NCBI GenBank assembly: GCA_944321165.1
Contig: CALUKE010000001.1
Coordinates: 434,001-498,000 of the forward strand
Direction: 5' to 3'
Length of the DNA: 64,000 nucleotides
Source: an uncultured Odoribacter sp.
GTDB taxonomy: Bacteria; Bacteroidota; Bacteroidia; Bacteroidales; Marinifilaceae
The notes beneath the pieces were generated by a model. The model had not been told where the DNA came from, ran no database searches, and was given only the letters and a program-made list of their open reading frames with translations. The translations under genes were made by a program, and so were the position numbers. This document shows, one piece after another, positions 36,719 to 44,908 of this stretch (position 1 is its first letter; the number at the start of each line of letters is the position of its first letter).

Positions 36719-37357
36719 TTAAGCTTTCAAATAAATGATTTTCTTGGTCTCAAAAAACTCTTCAGAAAAGAAAGTGGGGATCGTCCAAATTTTCACCCGA
36801 TCCCGAAAAGGTCGAATTTCCTCCTCGAATTCTCCGCCCTTCAGATATAACAGACCATTTTCCAGGCTATTTTCCGAACCTTTACGAATTTTACCCCGGA
36901 TCAATTTCACAAAAGCCGGAAAGGCTGTGACTGCCCGACTGACAATAAAATCCTGAGGTTCCTTCACATTCTCCACCCGAATCTGTTCTGCCTTTACATT
37001 CTCCAGCCCCAAAGCATCCCGAACCCCTTCCACTACCTTCATTTTTTTTCCGATGGAATCGATCAGATAAAACTTTGCCTCCGGAAACAAAATCGCCAGA
37101 GGAATCCCCGGAAATCCACCTCCGGTACCGACATCCATGATTTTCGTACCGGCTGCAAAACGAATGACTTTCGCAATAGCCAAGGAATGCAATACATGAT
37201 GAACCCAAAAAGCATCCATATCCTTCCGGGATATCACGTTGATCCGTTCATTCCATTCCCGATACAATACCTCCAAACGGGCAAAACGCTCTTTCTGAAC
37301 CCCGGTCAAGTCCGGGAAATAGGTATATATCAAATCAACAGTATCCATCAGTCCCAT
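36719..37357 (-). CDS. rsmG: 16S rRNA (guanine-527-N7)-methyltransferase RsmG
   Basis: 212 residues from the ATG at 37357 (MGLMDTVDLIYTYFPDL). The frame is open further upstream into the neighbouring gene, but the family length of about 205-215 favours this start; MDTVD at 37348 is also possible. The SAM-binding motif is IMDVGTGGGFPGIPLAILFP at about 70-90, with FYLIDSIGKKMKVVEG after it, as in RsmG. It methylates G527 of 16S rRNA using S-adenosylmethionine. It lies 13 bp after the UPF0104 gene and is probably co-transcribed with it. Confidence 0.93.
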   Translation of the reverse strand: MGLMDTVDLIYTYFPDLTGVQKERFARLEVLYREWNERINVISRKDMDAFWVHHVLHSLAIAKVIRFAAGTKIMDVGTGGGFPGIPLAILFPEAKFYLIDSIGKKMKVVEGVRDALGLENVKAEQIRVENVKEPQDFIVSRAVTAFPAFVKLIRGKIRKGSENSLENGLLYLKGGEFEEEIRPFRDRVKIWTIPTFFSEEFFETKKIIYLKA

Positions 37358-37370
37358 TCGTAATCGTTTT

Positions 37371-38372
37371 TTATTTTTTTCTACCGGAATTGTACAACGG
37401 CAAACAGATGACACAGATCACTCCGACGACAATATACAGCAGAGTCATCGCACCATGGGTCAACAAAGCGAAAACTTTTGCCATGCTTTCGATATTGGGC
37501 GTGTGAGGCAAATAAATCATCAGAGAGGCGATGACCATAAAATGCCAGGCACCGATCCCACCCTGAACCGGAGCAACCATCCCATAACTCGACAAAACGA
37601 AAATCGTCAAACCGACCAATGCATCCAAATGAGAAGTAAACTGAAAACAGAAAAAACAGACATAAAACATCAGGAAATACATCAACCAGATAAACAGGGA
37701 GTGGAATACAAACAGTCCCGTGTGTTTTACATCCTTGACGGCCAACAACCCTTCCTTCAAACCCTTTAAAAAGGAATGCAGGCGTTCATGAAAACGGGTT
37801 TTGCGCAGCAACCTAAAAATACCCCAGATCATAACCAAGACAACAATCAATACCAGCAACATCCACCACGAATGAAACAGATGCACTAATTTTTCCTTGA
37901 TCTCCTGATTATTGTCCAAAAAGATACCCACTTGCTTGAACTGCGTAACAACGACCACCAACGTCAGAAACAACAAAATAAACATATCGATGACCCGTTC
38001 GGTGACTACCGTTCCCAACAATTTGGAAAACGGAACCGACTCGTATTTGCTCACCACTCCACAACGGGTGAATTCTCCCATCCGAGGAATTGCCAGGTTG
38101 GCAAAATATCCGATCATCACCCCCATAAAACTGTTCCAAAAAGAGATTTTGTATCCCATCGAACAGGTCAGCAACTGCCAGCGCAAAGCCCGGCTGACAT
38201 GACTGGCAATCCCCATCACACAAGCCACCCCGATCCAGAAATAATTGACATCTTCTTTCAATACGGTCAACAACTCATCCCAGTTCTGATCACGGTATAC
38301 CAACCAAAACAGCAAGGCCGACACAGCCAAGAAAACAAAAAATTTAATCGTATTTTTTACAAGAGGATGCAT
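37371..38372 (-). CDS. UPF0104 (lysylphosphatidylglycerol-synthase-like TM) membrane protein
   Basis: 333 residues with about eight membrane segments and no soluble domain. Conserved family features are HVSRALRWQLLT near 61-72 and FANLAIPRMGEFTRC near 93-107. The family corresponds to the flippase-like membrane part of MprF (PF03706). The catalytic lysyl-transferase half is absent, so lipid translocation or an unknown transport role is more likely than lysine transfer. It diverges from rsmA across a 90-bp promoter region and leads into rsmG. Confidence 0.8.
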   Translation of the reverse strand: MHPLVKNTIKFFVFLAVSALLFWLVYRDQNWDELLTVLKEDVNYFWIGVACVMGIASHVSRALRWQLLTCSMGYKISFWNSFMGVMIGYFANLAIPRMGEFTRCGVVSKYESVPFSKLLGTVVTERVIDMFILLFLTLVVVVTQFKQVGIFLDNNQEIKEKLVHLFHSWWMLLVLIVVLVMIWGIFRLLRKTRFHERLHSFLKGLKEGLLAVKDVKHTGLFVFHSLFIWLMYFLMFYVCFFCFQFTSHLDALVGLTIFVLSSYGMVAPVQGGIGAWHFMVIASLMIYLPHTPNIESMAKVFALLTHGAMTLLYIVVGVICVICLPLYNSGRKK

Positions 38373-38399
38373 ACGAAAATCAGTTTATAAAATTGTCTG

Positions 38400-38429
38400 C
38401 AAATGTACAAAATTATGCCCATGCCCAAA
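38400..38429 (-). promoter_or_regulatory. Predicted promoter of the UPF0104-rsmG pair
   Basis: On the minus strand, TTTG (38426-38429), an 18-bp spacer and TACATTTG (38400-38407): a good Bacteroidota promoter with a leader of about 20 nt. Confidence 0.6.
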
Positions 38430-38450
38430 CGATTTTCCGCCGAAATTGTA

Positions 38451-38458
38451 TACTTTTG
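38451..38458 (+). promoter_or_regulatory. Candidate -7 box of rsmA-mgtE
   Basis: TACTTTTG ends only 4 bp before the rsmA ATG (38463). If used, the mRNA would be leaderless or nearly so. It is divergent from the promoter at 38400-38429. Confidence 0.45.
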
Positions 38459-38462
38459 TCAC

Positions 38463-39254
38463 ATGAGTATTGTGAAAGCTAAAAAAAGTCTGGGGCAACA
38501 TTTTCTGCGGGATCAGAATATTGCACGTAAAATTACGGACAGTTTGCTTCCTCTCACACGAGAGGTACTGGAAATCGGTCCGGGAATGGGTGTTTTAACG
38601 CGACACCTGTTTGCCAATCCGGCATTTTCCGTCAGGGCCATCGATATCGACCGGGAATCGATCGAATATCTCCACCAGGAGCTGCCGGAATTCCGGGATC
38701 GTATTCTTTACGGCGATTTTTTGAAAACAGATATCGAAGCCTTCTATCAGGAACCTTTTTCTGTCATCGGAAATCTTCCCTACAACATTTCTTCTCAGAT
38801 TTTTTTTCGAATCATCGAAAAACGTCACCTGGTCAGTCAGGTGGTCTGCATGATTCAGAAAGAAGTGGCCGAACGAATCGCGGCCCCTTCAGGAAGTAAA
38901 ACCTATGGAATCTTAAGCGTCTTATTACAGACTTTTTACCACATCGAATACCTGTTCACAGTCGGAGAGAAGGTATTCGACCCCCCTCCCAAAGTAAAAT
39001 CAGCGGTCATTCGTCTGACCCGCAACGAACGACAGGAGCTGGGATGCAATGAAAAACTGTTTTTTCTGGTTGTAAAAACGGGGTTCAACCAACGCCGAAA
39101 AACCCTGAGAAATTCCATTCGCGGCCTGCTCCCACCCGGATTCGATTCCAACTACCTGAACCAACGTCCGGAACAACTGAGTATCCCTGATTTTCTGCAA
39201 CTCTGTGCAGAAATAGAGAATTCAGCGGCTAAAATCAATGTAGTAACTCAGTAA
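38463..39254 (+). CDS. rsmA: 16S rRNA dimethyladenosine transferase RsmA (KsgA)
   Basis: 263 residues from the ATG at 38463 (MSIVKAKKSLGQHFL). The frame is open 20 codons earlier, but the KKSLGQHFL motif near the N-terminus and the promoter position fix this start. It has the SAM motif VLEIGPGMGVLT at about 36-47, an acidic AIDID, and the target-adenine motif NLPYNIS at about 103-109. It dimethylates A1518 and A1519 of 16S rRNA during 30S maturation. The C-terminal domain (FDPPPKVKSAVIRL) is intact. The mgtE start codon follows one base after its stop codon. Confidence 0.95.
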   Translation: MSIVKAKKSLGQHFLRDQNIARKITDSLLPLTREVLEIGPGMGVLTRHLFANPAFSVRAIDIDRESIEYLHQELPEFRDRILYGDFLKTDIEAFYQEPFSVIGNLPYNISSQIFFRIIEKRHLVSQVVCMIQKEVAERIAAPSGSKTYGILSVLLQTFYHIEYLFTVGEKVFDPPPKVKSAVIRLTRNERQELGCNEKLFFLVVKTGFNQRRKTLRNSIRGLLPPGFDSNYLNQRPEQLSIPDFLQLCAEIENSAAKINVVTQ

Positions 39255-39255
39255 A

Positions 39256-40632
39256 ATGCCACTCATGCAACAATTTGAACTAACTCACGAATTTTTAAGT
39301 CAACTGGAAGAGTTGATCGATGCCGGCAATAAAGCAGAAGTATGTAACCTCATATCCAACCTTCACCCGGCAGATATCGCAGAAATTCTGGAAGAACTGA
39401 ATAATGAACGGGCACAATTCGTGTTTTTGTTGTTGGATAACGAAAAAGCCAGTGACGTATTGGCTGAAATCGACGAAGAAGAAAGAGTCCACTTCATCGA
39501 ATCTTTCCCGGCCGAAACCATTGCACGCCGCTTCATCGACCATATGGATTCCGATGACGCCGCCGATCTGGTCGGCAGCATGCCCAACGAACAGCAACAC
39601 GAAGTACTGTCACACATGGAAGACCTCGAGCAGGCCGGCGACATCGTCGATCTGCTGCATTACGACGAAGATACCGCCGGAGGATTGATGGCCAAGGAAC
39701 TGGTCATGGTCAATGAAAACTGGACCGTACTGACCTGCCTGCGGGAAGTCAGCAGACAAGCCGAAAATCTGGATGAAATCTACAATATATATGTTGTCGA
39801 CGACGATGATAAATTAAAAGGTAGACTGTCACTGAAAAAGATCATTACAGCACCGACTTCGGCAAAAATCAGCAACATGTATTATCCTGACATCATTTCC
39901 GTTAAAACCGATGAACCGGCCGAATCCGTGGCATTGATCATGCAGAAATACGACCTGGTAGCCGTACCGGTGGTGGATCAGGTAGGACGACTGGTTGGCC
40001 GGATCACCATCGACGATGTGGTAGACCTCATCCGTGAAGAAGCCGACAAAGACTATCAAATGATGTCCGGTATCACTCAAGATGTGGAGTCGTCCGATAG
40101 TATCTGGGCCCAGACCAAAGCCCGCTTGCCCTGGCTGATCATCGCCCTGTTCGGAGGAATGGTCTCTGCATGGATGATTTCCCGCTATGAAAGCGAAATT
40201 GCCCTGTTCCCGGTCACTGCCATGTTTATTCCTGTAATCACTGCCATGGGAGGAAATGTCGGTATCCAATCGTCTGCAATCGTCGTAAAAGGACTGGCCT
40301 CCAACTCTCTAAGCCTGAAAAACGGATTCAAAAACATATTAAAAGAAATGGGAGGAGCTTTGATTAACGCCCTGATCTGCTCTTCCATCATTTTCCTGTT
40401 GACCCTTTCATTCGGCATGTCGACCCTCGCAATGCCGATCACAGTGACTTTATCCCTTTTCGTGGTTATTTTATTCGCATCCATTTTCGGAACAGCCTTC
40501 CCGCTGTTGCTAAACCGAATAAAAATTGACCCGGCCTTAGCCACCGGTCCATTCATTACCCTGACCAACGACATCATCGGATTGAATATCTATTTGATTA
40601 CCGGACGATTAATTTTAACGGAACTGGGCTAA
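39256..40632 (+). CDS. mgtE: Magnesium transporter MgtE
   Basis: 458 residues: a cytosolic MgtE N domain at about 30-135 (LHPADIAEILEEL, DDAADLVGSMP), two CBS domains at about 140-265 (DEIYNIYVVDDDDKLKG, YDLVAVPVVDQVGRLVGRI), and five membrane segments at about 285-455. The pore region reads TAMGGNVGIQSSAIVVKGL. MgtE is a Mg2+-gated Mg2+ channel of the inner membrane, in which the CBS and N domains sense cytosolic Mg2+. It is coupled to rsmA with a 1-bp gap. Confidence 0.95.
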   Translation: MPLMQQFELTHEFLSQLEELIDAGNKAEVCNLISNLHPADIAEILEELNNERAQFVFLLLDNEKASDVLAEIDEEERVHFIESFPAETIARRFIDHMDSDDAADLVGSMPNEQQHEVLSHMEDLEQAGDIVDLLHYDEDTAGGLMAKELVMVNENWTVLTCLREVSRQAENLDEIYNIYVVDDDDKLKGRLSLKKIITAPTSAKISNMYYPDIISVKTDEPAESVALIMQKYDLVAVPVVDQVGRLVGRITIDDVVDLIREEADKDYQMMSGITQDVESSDSIWAQTKARLPWLIIALFGGMVSAWMISRYESEIALFPVTAMFIPVITAMGGNVGIQSSAIVVKGLASNSLSLKNGFKNILKEMGGALINALICSSIIFLLTLSFGMSTLAMPITVTLSLFVVILFASIFGTAFPLLLNRIKIDPALATGPFITLTNDIIGLNIYLITGRLILTELG

Positions 40633-40642
40633 ACGGAGACAC

Positions 40643-40700
40643 TGCATAATTATTTTTGACTTTTGCATAATTATAAGCTGTAAATAGAAGGTTACTAACC
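40643..40700 (+). promoter_or_regulatory. Tandem palindromic repeats upstream of the arginine deiminase gene
   Basis: TGCATAATTAT occurs at 40643-40653 and again at 40664-40674, exactly 21 bp apart (two DNA turns). Each contains the palindrome ATAATTAT. A third palindrome, GGTTACTAACC, lies at 40690-40700, where the -33 element would be. The arrangement looks like a set of regulator-binding sites; the regulator is unknown. Confidence 0.4.
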
Positions 40701-40710
40701 ATTTATGTGT

Positions 40711-40718
40711 TATTTTTG
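40711..40718 (+). promoter_or_regulatory. Predicted -7 box of the arginine deiminase gene
   Basis: TATTTTTG matches TAnnTTTG and ends 35 bp before the ATG at 40754. There is no TTTG at -33; a palindrome lies there instead. Confidence 0.5.
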
Positions 40719-40753
40719 TCATCATGCAAGAAGTCAAATAAAACAATAACCAT

Positions 40754-42037
40754 ATGAATCCAATTGTAGAAGTAAACGTTCAATCAGAAATCGGAAAACT
40801 AAACGGAGTTATCATCCACACTCCCGGTGAGGAAGTAGAAAACATGACTCCCGAAAATGCGGAAAGAGCTCTATACAGCGACATCATCAACCTTTCGATT
40901 GCACGCGAAGAATACAAACAGATATCCGGCGTTCTCTCGAAACTGACAAAGACTTACGAAGTGAAGGACCTGCTTTGTAATATCCTGCAGGATGAAAAAA
41001 TCAAAGAGGAGGTGCTCAACCGCATCGAACGCATCGAACCGTTCATCGGAGAGGCTTCTCCCCGCGGCAGTCTGAAAGAACAACTGATGGAGGAAAATGC
41101 CGAGAACCTGTCCCGCCTGCTCATCGAAGGGGTGGAAATGGTGAAAGACAATTTGACCAAATTCTTGAGCAAAGACTGGTATGCCTTGCGTCCGATGCAC
41201 AATTTCTTTTTTACCCGCGACGCATCCATGAGTATGTACAACGAAGTATTGATCGGCCGAATGGCCAATTCAATCCGCGACCGGGAGTCGGTGATCATGC
41301 AATCCATATTCGATTTCACGCCCGAATTCAAGACCCAAACCCTGACCATCCCGCCCATTCCGGGAAGTACTCAGCGGATACGCACCATTGAAGGAGGCGA
41401 TGTCCTGATCGCCCGGGATGACATTCTGATCATCGGCAACGGAGCCCGTACCAGTACCCAGGCCATCGACATGCTGATGTATGAATTTATCCGGAGAAAA
41501 AGCGAAAAGGTACAACACATCATCGTTCAGCAATTGCCGCATACTCCGGAATCGTTCATTCACCTGGACATGGTGTTTACCCTGCTGGACCGGGACAAAT
41601 GCATGGTCTTCGAACCGTTGATCCTGAATCCGGGCAGTTACCAGACCGTACACATCAAATTGCAACATGGAAAACTGCAAAGCATCCGCAGCGAAAAGAA
41701 CCTGCTGACAGCCTTGAAAAAATTAGGCATGGAGCTCGAACCGGTGCTCTGCGGAGGCAGCGACGACTGGAATCAGGAACGCGAACAGTGGCATAGCGGC
41801 GCCAATTTCTTTGCCATCGGCCCGGGCCAGGTATTGGGATATGCCCGCAACAATTATACGATGGAAGCCATGAATCAGGCCGGCTTTGAAATCATCAAGG
41901 CCAACGATGTACTGGCAGACAAAATCGACCTGAAAAATTACGAGAAGTATGTCATCACGATCGACGGCTCCGAACTTCCGCGGGGAGGCGGCGGTGCCCG
42001 TTGCATGACCATGCCGATCAATCGAACCAATCTTTGA
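40754..42037 (+). CDS. Arginine deiminase-family protein
   Basis: 427 residues of the amidinotransferase/arginine deiminase fold. Family residues are visible: FFFTRDASM at about 153-161, Glu213 in EGGDVLI, His270 in HLDMVFTLLD, and the nucleophile Cys417 in GGGGARCMTMP close to the C-terminus. Arginine deiminase converts L-arginine to citrulline and ammonia in the cytoplasm. No arcB (ornithine carbamoyltransferase), arcC (carbamate kinase) or antiporter gene is adjacent, so a role in arginine catabolism for ATP is not shown; ammonia release or peptide-derived arginine use is equally possible. It probably has its own promoter. The menA leader follows straight after the stop codon. Confidence 0.88.
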   Translation: MNPIVEVNVQSEIGKLNGVIIHTPGEEVENMTPENAERALYSDIINLSIAREEYKQISGVLSKLTKTYEVKDLLCNILQDEKIKEEVLNRIERIEPFIGEASPRGSLKEQLMEENAENLSRLLIEGVEMVKDNLTKFLSKDWYALRPMHNFFFTRDASMSMYNEVLIGRMANSIRDRESVIMQSIFDFTPEFKTQTLTIPPIPGSTQRIRTIEGGDVLIARDDILIIGNGARTSTQAIDMLMYEFIRRKSEKVQHIIVQQLPHTPESFIHLDMVFTLLDRDKCMVFEPLILNPGSYQTVHIKLQHGKLQSIRSEKNLLTALKKLGMELEPVLCGGSDDWNQEREQWHSGANFFAIGPGQVLGYARNNYTMEAMNQAGFEIIKANDVLADKIDLKNYEKYVITIDGSELPRGGGGARCMTMPINRTNL

Positions 42038-42086
42038 TATGAACAAAGCGGACGACTCACAACCGGGTCGTCCCTTTCATATATCC

Positions 42087-42091
42087 GGAGG
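42087..42091 (+). promoter_or_regulatory. Shine-Dalgarno site that fixes the menA start
   Basis: GGAGG lies 7 bp before the ATG at 42099, one of the few strong sites in the window. It supports that start over the in-frame ATG at 42039, which is preceded only by the end of the arginine deiminase gene. Confidence 0.7.
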
Positions 42092-42098
42092 AATAAAC

Positions 42099-43013
42099 AT
42101 GCATAAAATCAAATATTACATCGCCAGTTTCCGCCTGCGAACACTTCCCTTATCGCTATCCGGCATTCTATTGGGCGGTTTATTGGCCAAAGCAAACGGC
42201 TCTTTCGCCCTCCTTCCTTTCGTACTCGCCATTACAACCACCCTCTGCCTGCAGATTCTATCCAACCTGGCCAATGAGTTGGGCGACCTGCAGAAAGGCA
42301 CGGACAATTCAGATCGTCTGGGCCCTATCCGCAGCATTCAGTCGGGCGCCTTATCCCTCCATGAATTCAAACGAACCATTGCTCTTTTTATCATCCTTTC
42401 CGCCATTTCGGGTATCGCCTTGATATATACAGCCTTTGACCATCTTTGGGAGCGGGATGGCATAATCATGCTGTTATTGGGGGCGGCAGCCATCGTAGCC
42501 GCCATCAAATACACCGTCGGGAAAGGAGCTTACGGCTATCACGGTCTGGGCGACCTGTTTGTCTTTCTATTTTTCGGTCTGCTCAGCGTATGCGGATCTT
42601 ATTTTGTCATTGCCCACCAACTTCGCTGGGAACTCTTCCTTCCGGCAGCAAGCATCGGCCTGCTATCCACCGGCGTACTCAACCTGAACAACATGCGGGA
42701 CATCGAAAACGACCGACATTCCGGAAAAAGGACCATTCCCGTAAAAATCGGCCTTCAAAAGGCAAAATACTATCAAGTAGGATTAATTACAGGCGCAGTG
42801 ATCTGTATGTGCCTTTATACCCTGACACAGTTTCACACCCTGAAACACTTTCTCTTCCTGCTGGTCCTGCCCCTGTTTGTTCTTCATCTGAAAAAAGTGG
42901 CAAAAGACCAGGGCCGCGAACTCGATTCCCAATTAAAGGTATTATCGCTTAGCACCCTGCTGTTCGCCCTTTTGTCCGGTCTCGCACAAGTCCTGTTTAC
43001 TGCTCCCCTTTGA
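42099..43013 (+). CDS. menA: 1,4-dihydroxy-2-naphthoate prenyltransferase MenA
   Basis: 304 residues from the ATG with a good ribosome site (MHKIKYYIASFRLRTLPLS). It is a UbiA-type membrane prenyltransferase with about eight membrane segments. The first Asp-rich motif is NELGDLQKGTDNSDRLGP at about 58-75, and the second is NNMRDIENDRHSGKRT at about 190-205, as in MenA. It attaches a polyprenyl chain to dihydroxynaphthoate in menaquinone synthesis. The next enzyme of the pathway, MenG, is encoded convergently and overlaps it by 17 bp at the 3' ends. Confidence 0.93.
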   Translation: MHKIKYYIASFRLRTLPLSLSGILLGGLLAKANGSFALLPFVLAITTTLCLQILSNLANELGDLQKGTDNSDRLGPIRSIQSGALSLHEFKRTIALFIILSAISGIALIYTAFDHLWERDGIIMLLLGAAAIVAAIKYTVGKGAYGYHGLGDLFVFLFFGLLSVCGSYFVIAHQLRWELFLPAASIGLLSTGVLNLNNMRDIENDRHSGKRTIPVKIGLQKAKYYQVGLITGAVICMCLYTLTQFHTLKHFLFLLVLPLFVLHLKKVAKDQGRELDSQLKVLSLSTLLFALLSGLAQVLFTAPL

Positions 43014-43698
43014 TTCCCACATAAAGACTGGTGATACCGCAACTCAGTCTCTTTTGAATCGGAGCAACAAAACCGCATTCTTTCAGGATATTCAGAAAAG
43101 CTTCCCCCTGGGGAAATTTCATCACCGATTCCGGCAAATAAGTATATGCCTGCTTATTACCGGACACCCAGCCGCCGATTGTGGGTAAAATGTGCCGAAA
43201 ATACAGACGGTACAACTGCTTCATCGGGAAACGCTCCGGCATGGAAAACTCCAGAATAATCACCTTCCCGCCCGGTCGCAAAACACGCCACATTTCTTGT
43301 AAACCGATTTTCAGATGTTCGAAATTACGCACTCCGAAAGCGACCGTGACAACATCAAAAGACTGATCGGCAAATTCCATTTGTTCGGTATCCCCCACCT
43401 GCAAATCGATATATGGCTCCAACCCCAACTCCCGAATCTTCCGACGCCCCACCTCTACCATATTGGCAGAGATATCGATTCCCGTAATCTGCCGCACACC
43501 GGCCCGATAGGCTGCGATGGAAAAATCGCCGGTACCGCAGGCCACATCCAACAAATGCCCATGTCCCCCCTTATCGATGTATTTCATGGCTTTACGTCGC
43601 CATCCCTTATCGATATTCAAGGATAACAGGTGATTCAACAAATCGTATTTCGGAGCAATATCGTTGAAAATATCCTTTACCTGTTCTTTCCGAGCCAT
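42997..43698 (-). CDS. menG: Demethylmenaquinone methyltransferase MenG (UbiE)
   Basis: 233 residues from the ATG at 43698 (MARKEQVKDIFNDIAPKYD); the open frame reaches a TTG three codons before. It has the SAM motif LLDVACGTGDFSIAA at about 50-64, the UbiE signature FDVVTVAFGVRNFEHL, and VLRPGGKVIILEFSMP. It methylates demethylmenaquinone to menaquinone, the respiratory quinone. The start is just 6 bp past the stop codon of the DUF3276 gene upstream, so they are probably co-transcribed. The 3' end overlaps menA on the other strand. Confidence 0.95.
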   Translation of the reverse strand: MARKEQVKDIFNDIAPKYDLLNHLLSLNIDKGWRRKAMKYIDKGGHGHLLDVACGTGDFSIAAYRAGVRQITGIDISANMVEVGRRKIRELGLEPYIDLQVGDTEQMEFADQSFDVVTVAFGVRNFEHLKIGLQEMWRVLRPGGKVIILEFSMPERFPMKQLYRLYFRHILPTIGGWVSGNKQAYTYLPESVMKFPQGEAFLNILKECGFVAPIQKRLSCGITSLYVGIKGEQ

Positions 43699-43703
43699 AA
43701 AAA

Positions 43704-44006
43704 TCAATCGTTTCCTGGCAATCTTCCTTCCAAAGCAGCTTTTACAACAGCTACCGCCTCTTCCAGTCCAGCGGCAAATTTATCGAAATCTTCCTTGTAC
43801 AAGAAAATCTTGTGTTTTTCAAAACTTGAATTGCCGTCCTGATCGAATTTTTTCTTGCTCTCGGTAATTGTCAGATAATAATCGTTGTTACGAGTGGCCT
43901 TCACATCGAAAAAATAAGTTCTCTTACCTGCTTTCACTACTTTTGAATAAACTTCCTCCCGGTCTTCATTCATATCGAATCCCTCGTTTTTTCCGTATTC
44001 TTCCAT
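43704..44006 (-). CDS. DUF3276 (PUR-alpha-like) protein, copy 1
   Basis: 100 residues from the ATG at 44006 (MEEYGKNEGFDMNEDREEVY), chosen by alignment with the paralogue at 48114; the frame extends 13 codons further. The core is nearly identical to the paralogue: KAGKRTYFFDVKATRNNDYY and KHKIFLYKEDFDKF. DUF3276 proteins have a PUR-alpha-like fold that binds single-stranded nucleic acid; their cell role is not settled. Both copies have the same type of promoter at the same distance. It is the first gene of the transcript leading to menG. Confidence 0.85.
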   Translation of the reverse strand: MEEYGKNEGFDMNEDREEVYSKVVKAGKRTYFFDVKATRNNDYYLTITESKKKFDQDGNSSFEKHKIFLYKEDFDKFAAGLEEAVAVVKAALEGRLPGND

Positions 44007-44059
44007 CTGCAAAAAAATTAAATTTTCAAAAGAATCATGCATCAACGCATTTCACGTGT

Positions 44060-44087
44060 CAAATGTAGAAAAATCCTAAGAAACAAA
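44060..44087 (-). promoter_or_regulatory. Predicted promoter of DUF3276 copy 1 and menG
   Basis: On the minus strand, TTTG (44084-44087), 16 bp, then TACATTTG (44060-44067), 53 bp before the ATG. The same -7 octamer and similar spacing precede the paralogue at 48114. Confidence 0.6.
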
Positions 44088-44144
44088 ACCATTTTTTAAG
44101 TTTTTTTTCGGACATTTCCGTATATTCTTTTCCTATTTATAGTG

Positions 44145-44152
44145 TAATTTTG
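44145..44152 (+). promoter_or_regulatory. Candidate -7 box for the 70-residue membrane protein
   Basis: TAATTTTG matches TAnnTTTG, 20 bp before the ATG at 44173. The -33 region is T-rich without an exact TTTG. It is divergent from the DUF3276 promoter. Confidence 0.4.
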
Positions 44153-44172
44153 TCCAACAAATAAATTACGTT

Positions 44173-44385
44173 ATGCTATTTACCATTTTCATCATCACCG
44201 CCATCCTGTTGGGCATCGCTTTGGTAGGCCTGGGTATCAACCTGCTGCTTCGAAAAAACGGCAGATTTCCGGAAATCCACATCGGTAAAAACAAAGCCAT
44301 GAAAGAGCGCGGCATTTATTGTGCAAACACCACTGATCATCTGGAACGGCAAAACTATAAACCGATCGACATTTCACAACCCTGA
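44173..44385 (+). CDS. Small membrane protein of unknown function
   Basis: 70 residues: one N-terminal membrane helix (about 3-25, FTIFIITAILLGIALVGLGI), then a basic turn LLRKNG and a soluble tail (FPEIHIGKNKAMKERGIYCA) with a single Cys at about 50. I do not recognise a named family, although short proteins with this helix-plus-GxNKxMxxRGIxCA pattern seem familiar from Bacteroidota. It is supported as a gene by its own promoter element and by standing alone with no opposing gene. It may be a small inner-membrane subunit or a cofactor-handling protein; this is open. Confidence 0.6.
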   Translation: MLFTIFIITAILLGIALVGLGINLLLRKNGRFPEIHIGKNKAMKERGIYCANTTDHLERQNYKPIDISQP

Positions 44386-44414
44386 ACAGCCCCACCATCA
44401 ATGACCGGACGCCA

Positions 44415-44894
44415 TCAATTCGGATAGACCATATTTTTCTCCTCGATCACCTCCAGCACTTCCCGCAAATATTTATCAGCCTCATATTTGGCCATCGGCA
44501 AGTTATGCAATAAATAGTTGCCGCAATCCCGCGGTTCCGCTCCCGGTACCTTCCCTTCAAAATCCCGGATAAAACGGAAAGTCTCCTGCATCAATGCCAC
44601 AATATCCCGAGCCTCCAGATCCCCCTTCACCAAAAAATAATTACCGGTACAACACCCCATCGGTCCCCAAAACACGATCCGATCGCCCCAAACCGGATGA
44701 TTTCTCAAGAAAGTCGCAGCCAGATGTTCGATCGTATGCAATTCTCCATATCCCAATGCAGGTTCTCGATTGGGCTCCTTCATGCGAATATCAAAAGTCG
44801 TCACTACCTGATCTCCTAAATAATCCTTCCGGGAAACATAGATTCCCCGCAACAAATGAATGTGATCGATCGAAAAACTCGGAATCTTTTTCAT
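44415..44894 (-). CDS. luxS: S-ribosylhomocysteine lyase LuxS
   Basis: 159 residues from the ATG at 44894 (the frame extends two codons to a TTG). The metal ligands are His53 and His57 (HTIEH) and Cys124 (PRDCGNY); the catalytic Cys lies in PMGCCTGNY at 81/82. LuxS splits S-ribosylhomocysteine into homocysteine and DPD, the precursor of autoinducer-2. The preceding gene, mtnN, makes its substrate and ends 14 bp before it, so the pair forms the SAH-recycling branch. It is the last gene of the trpS-ruvA-MBL-mtnN-luxS operon. Confidence 0.95.
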   Translation of the reverse strand: MKKIPSFSIDHIHLLRGIYVSRKDYLGDQVVTTFDIRMKEPNREPALGYGELHTIEHLAATFLRNHPVWGDRIVFWGPMGCCTGNYFLVKGDLEARDIVALMQETFRFIRDFEGKVPGAEPRDCGNYLLHNLPMAKYEADKYLREVLEVIEEKNMVYPN

Positions 44895-44908
44895 CTTCAA
44901 ACGTTATT

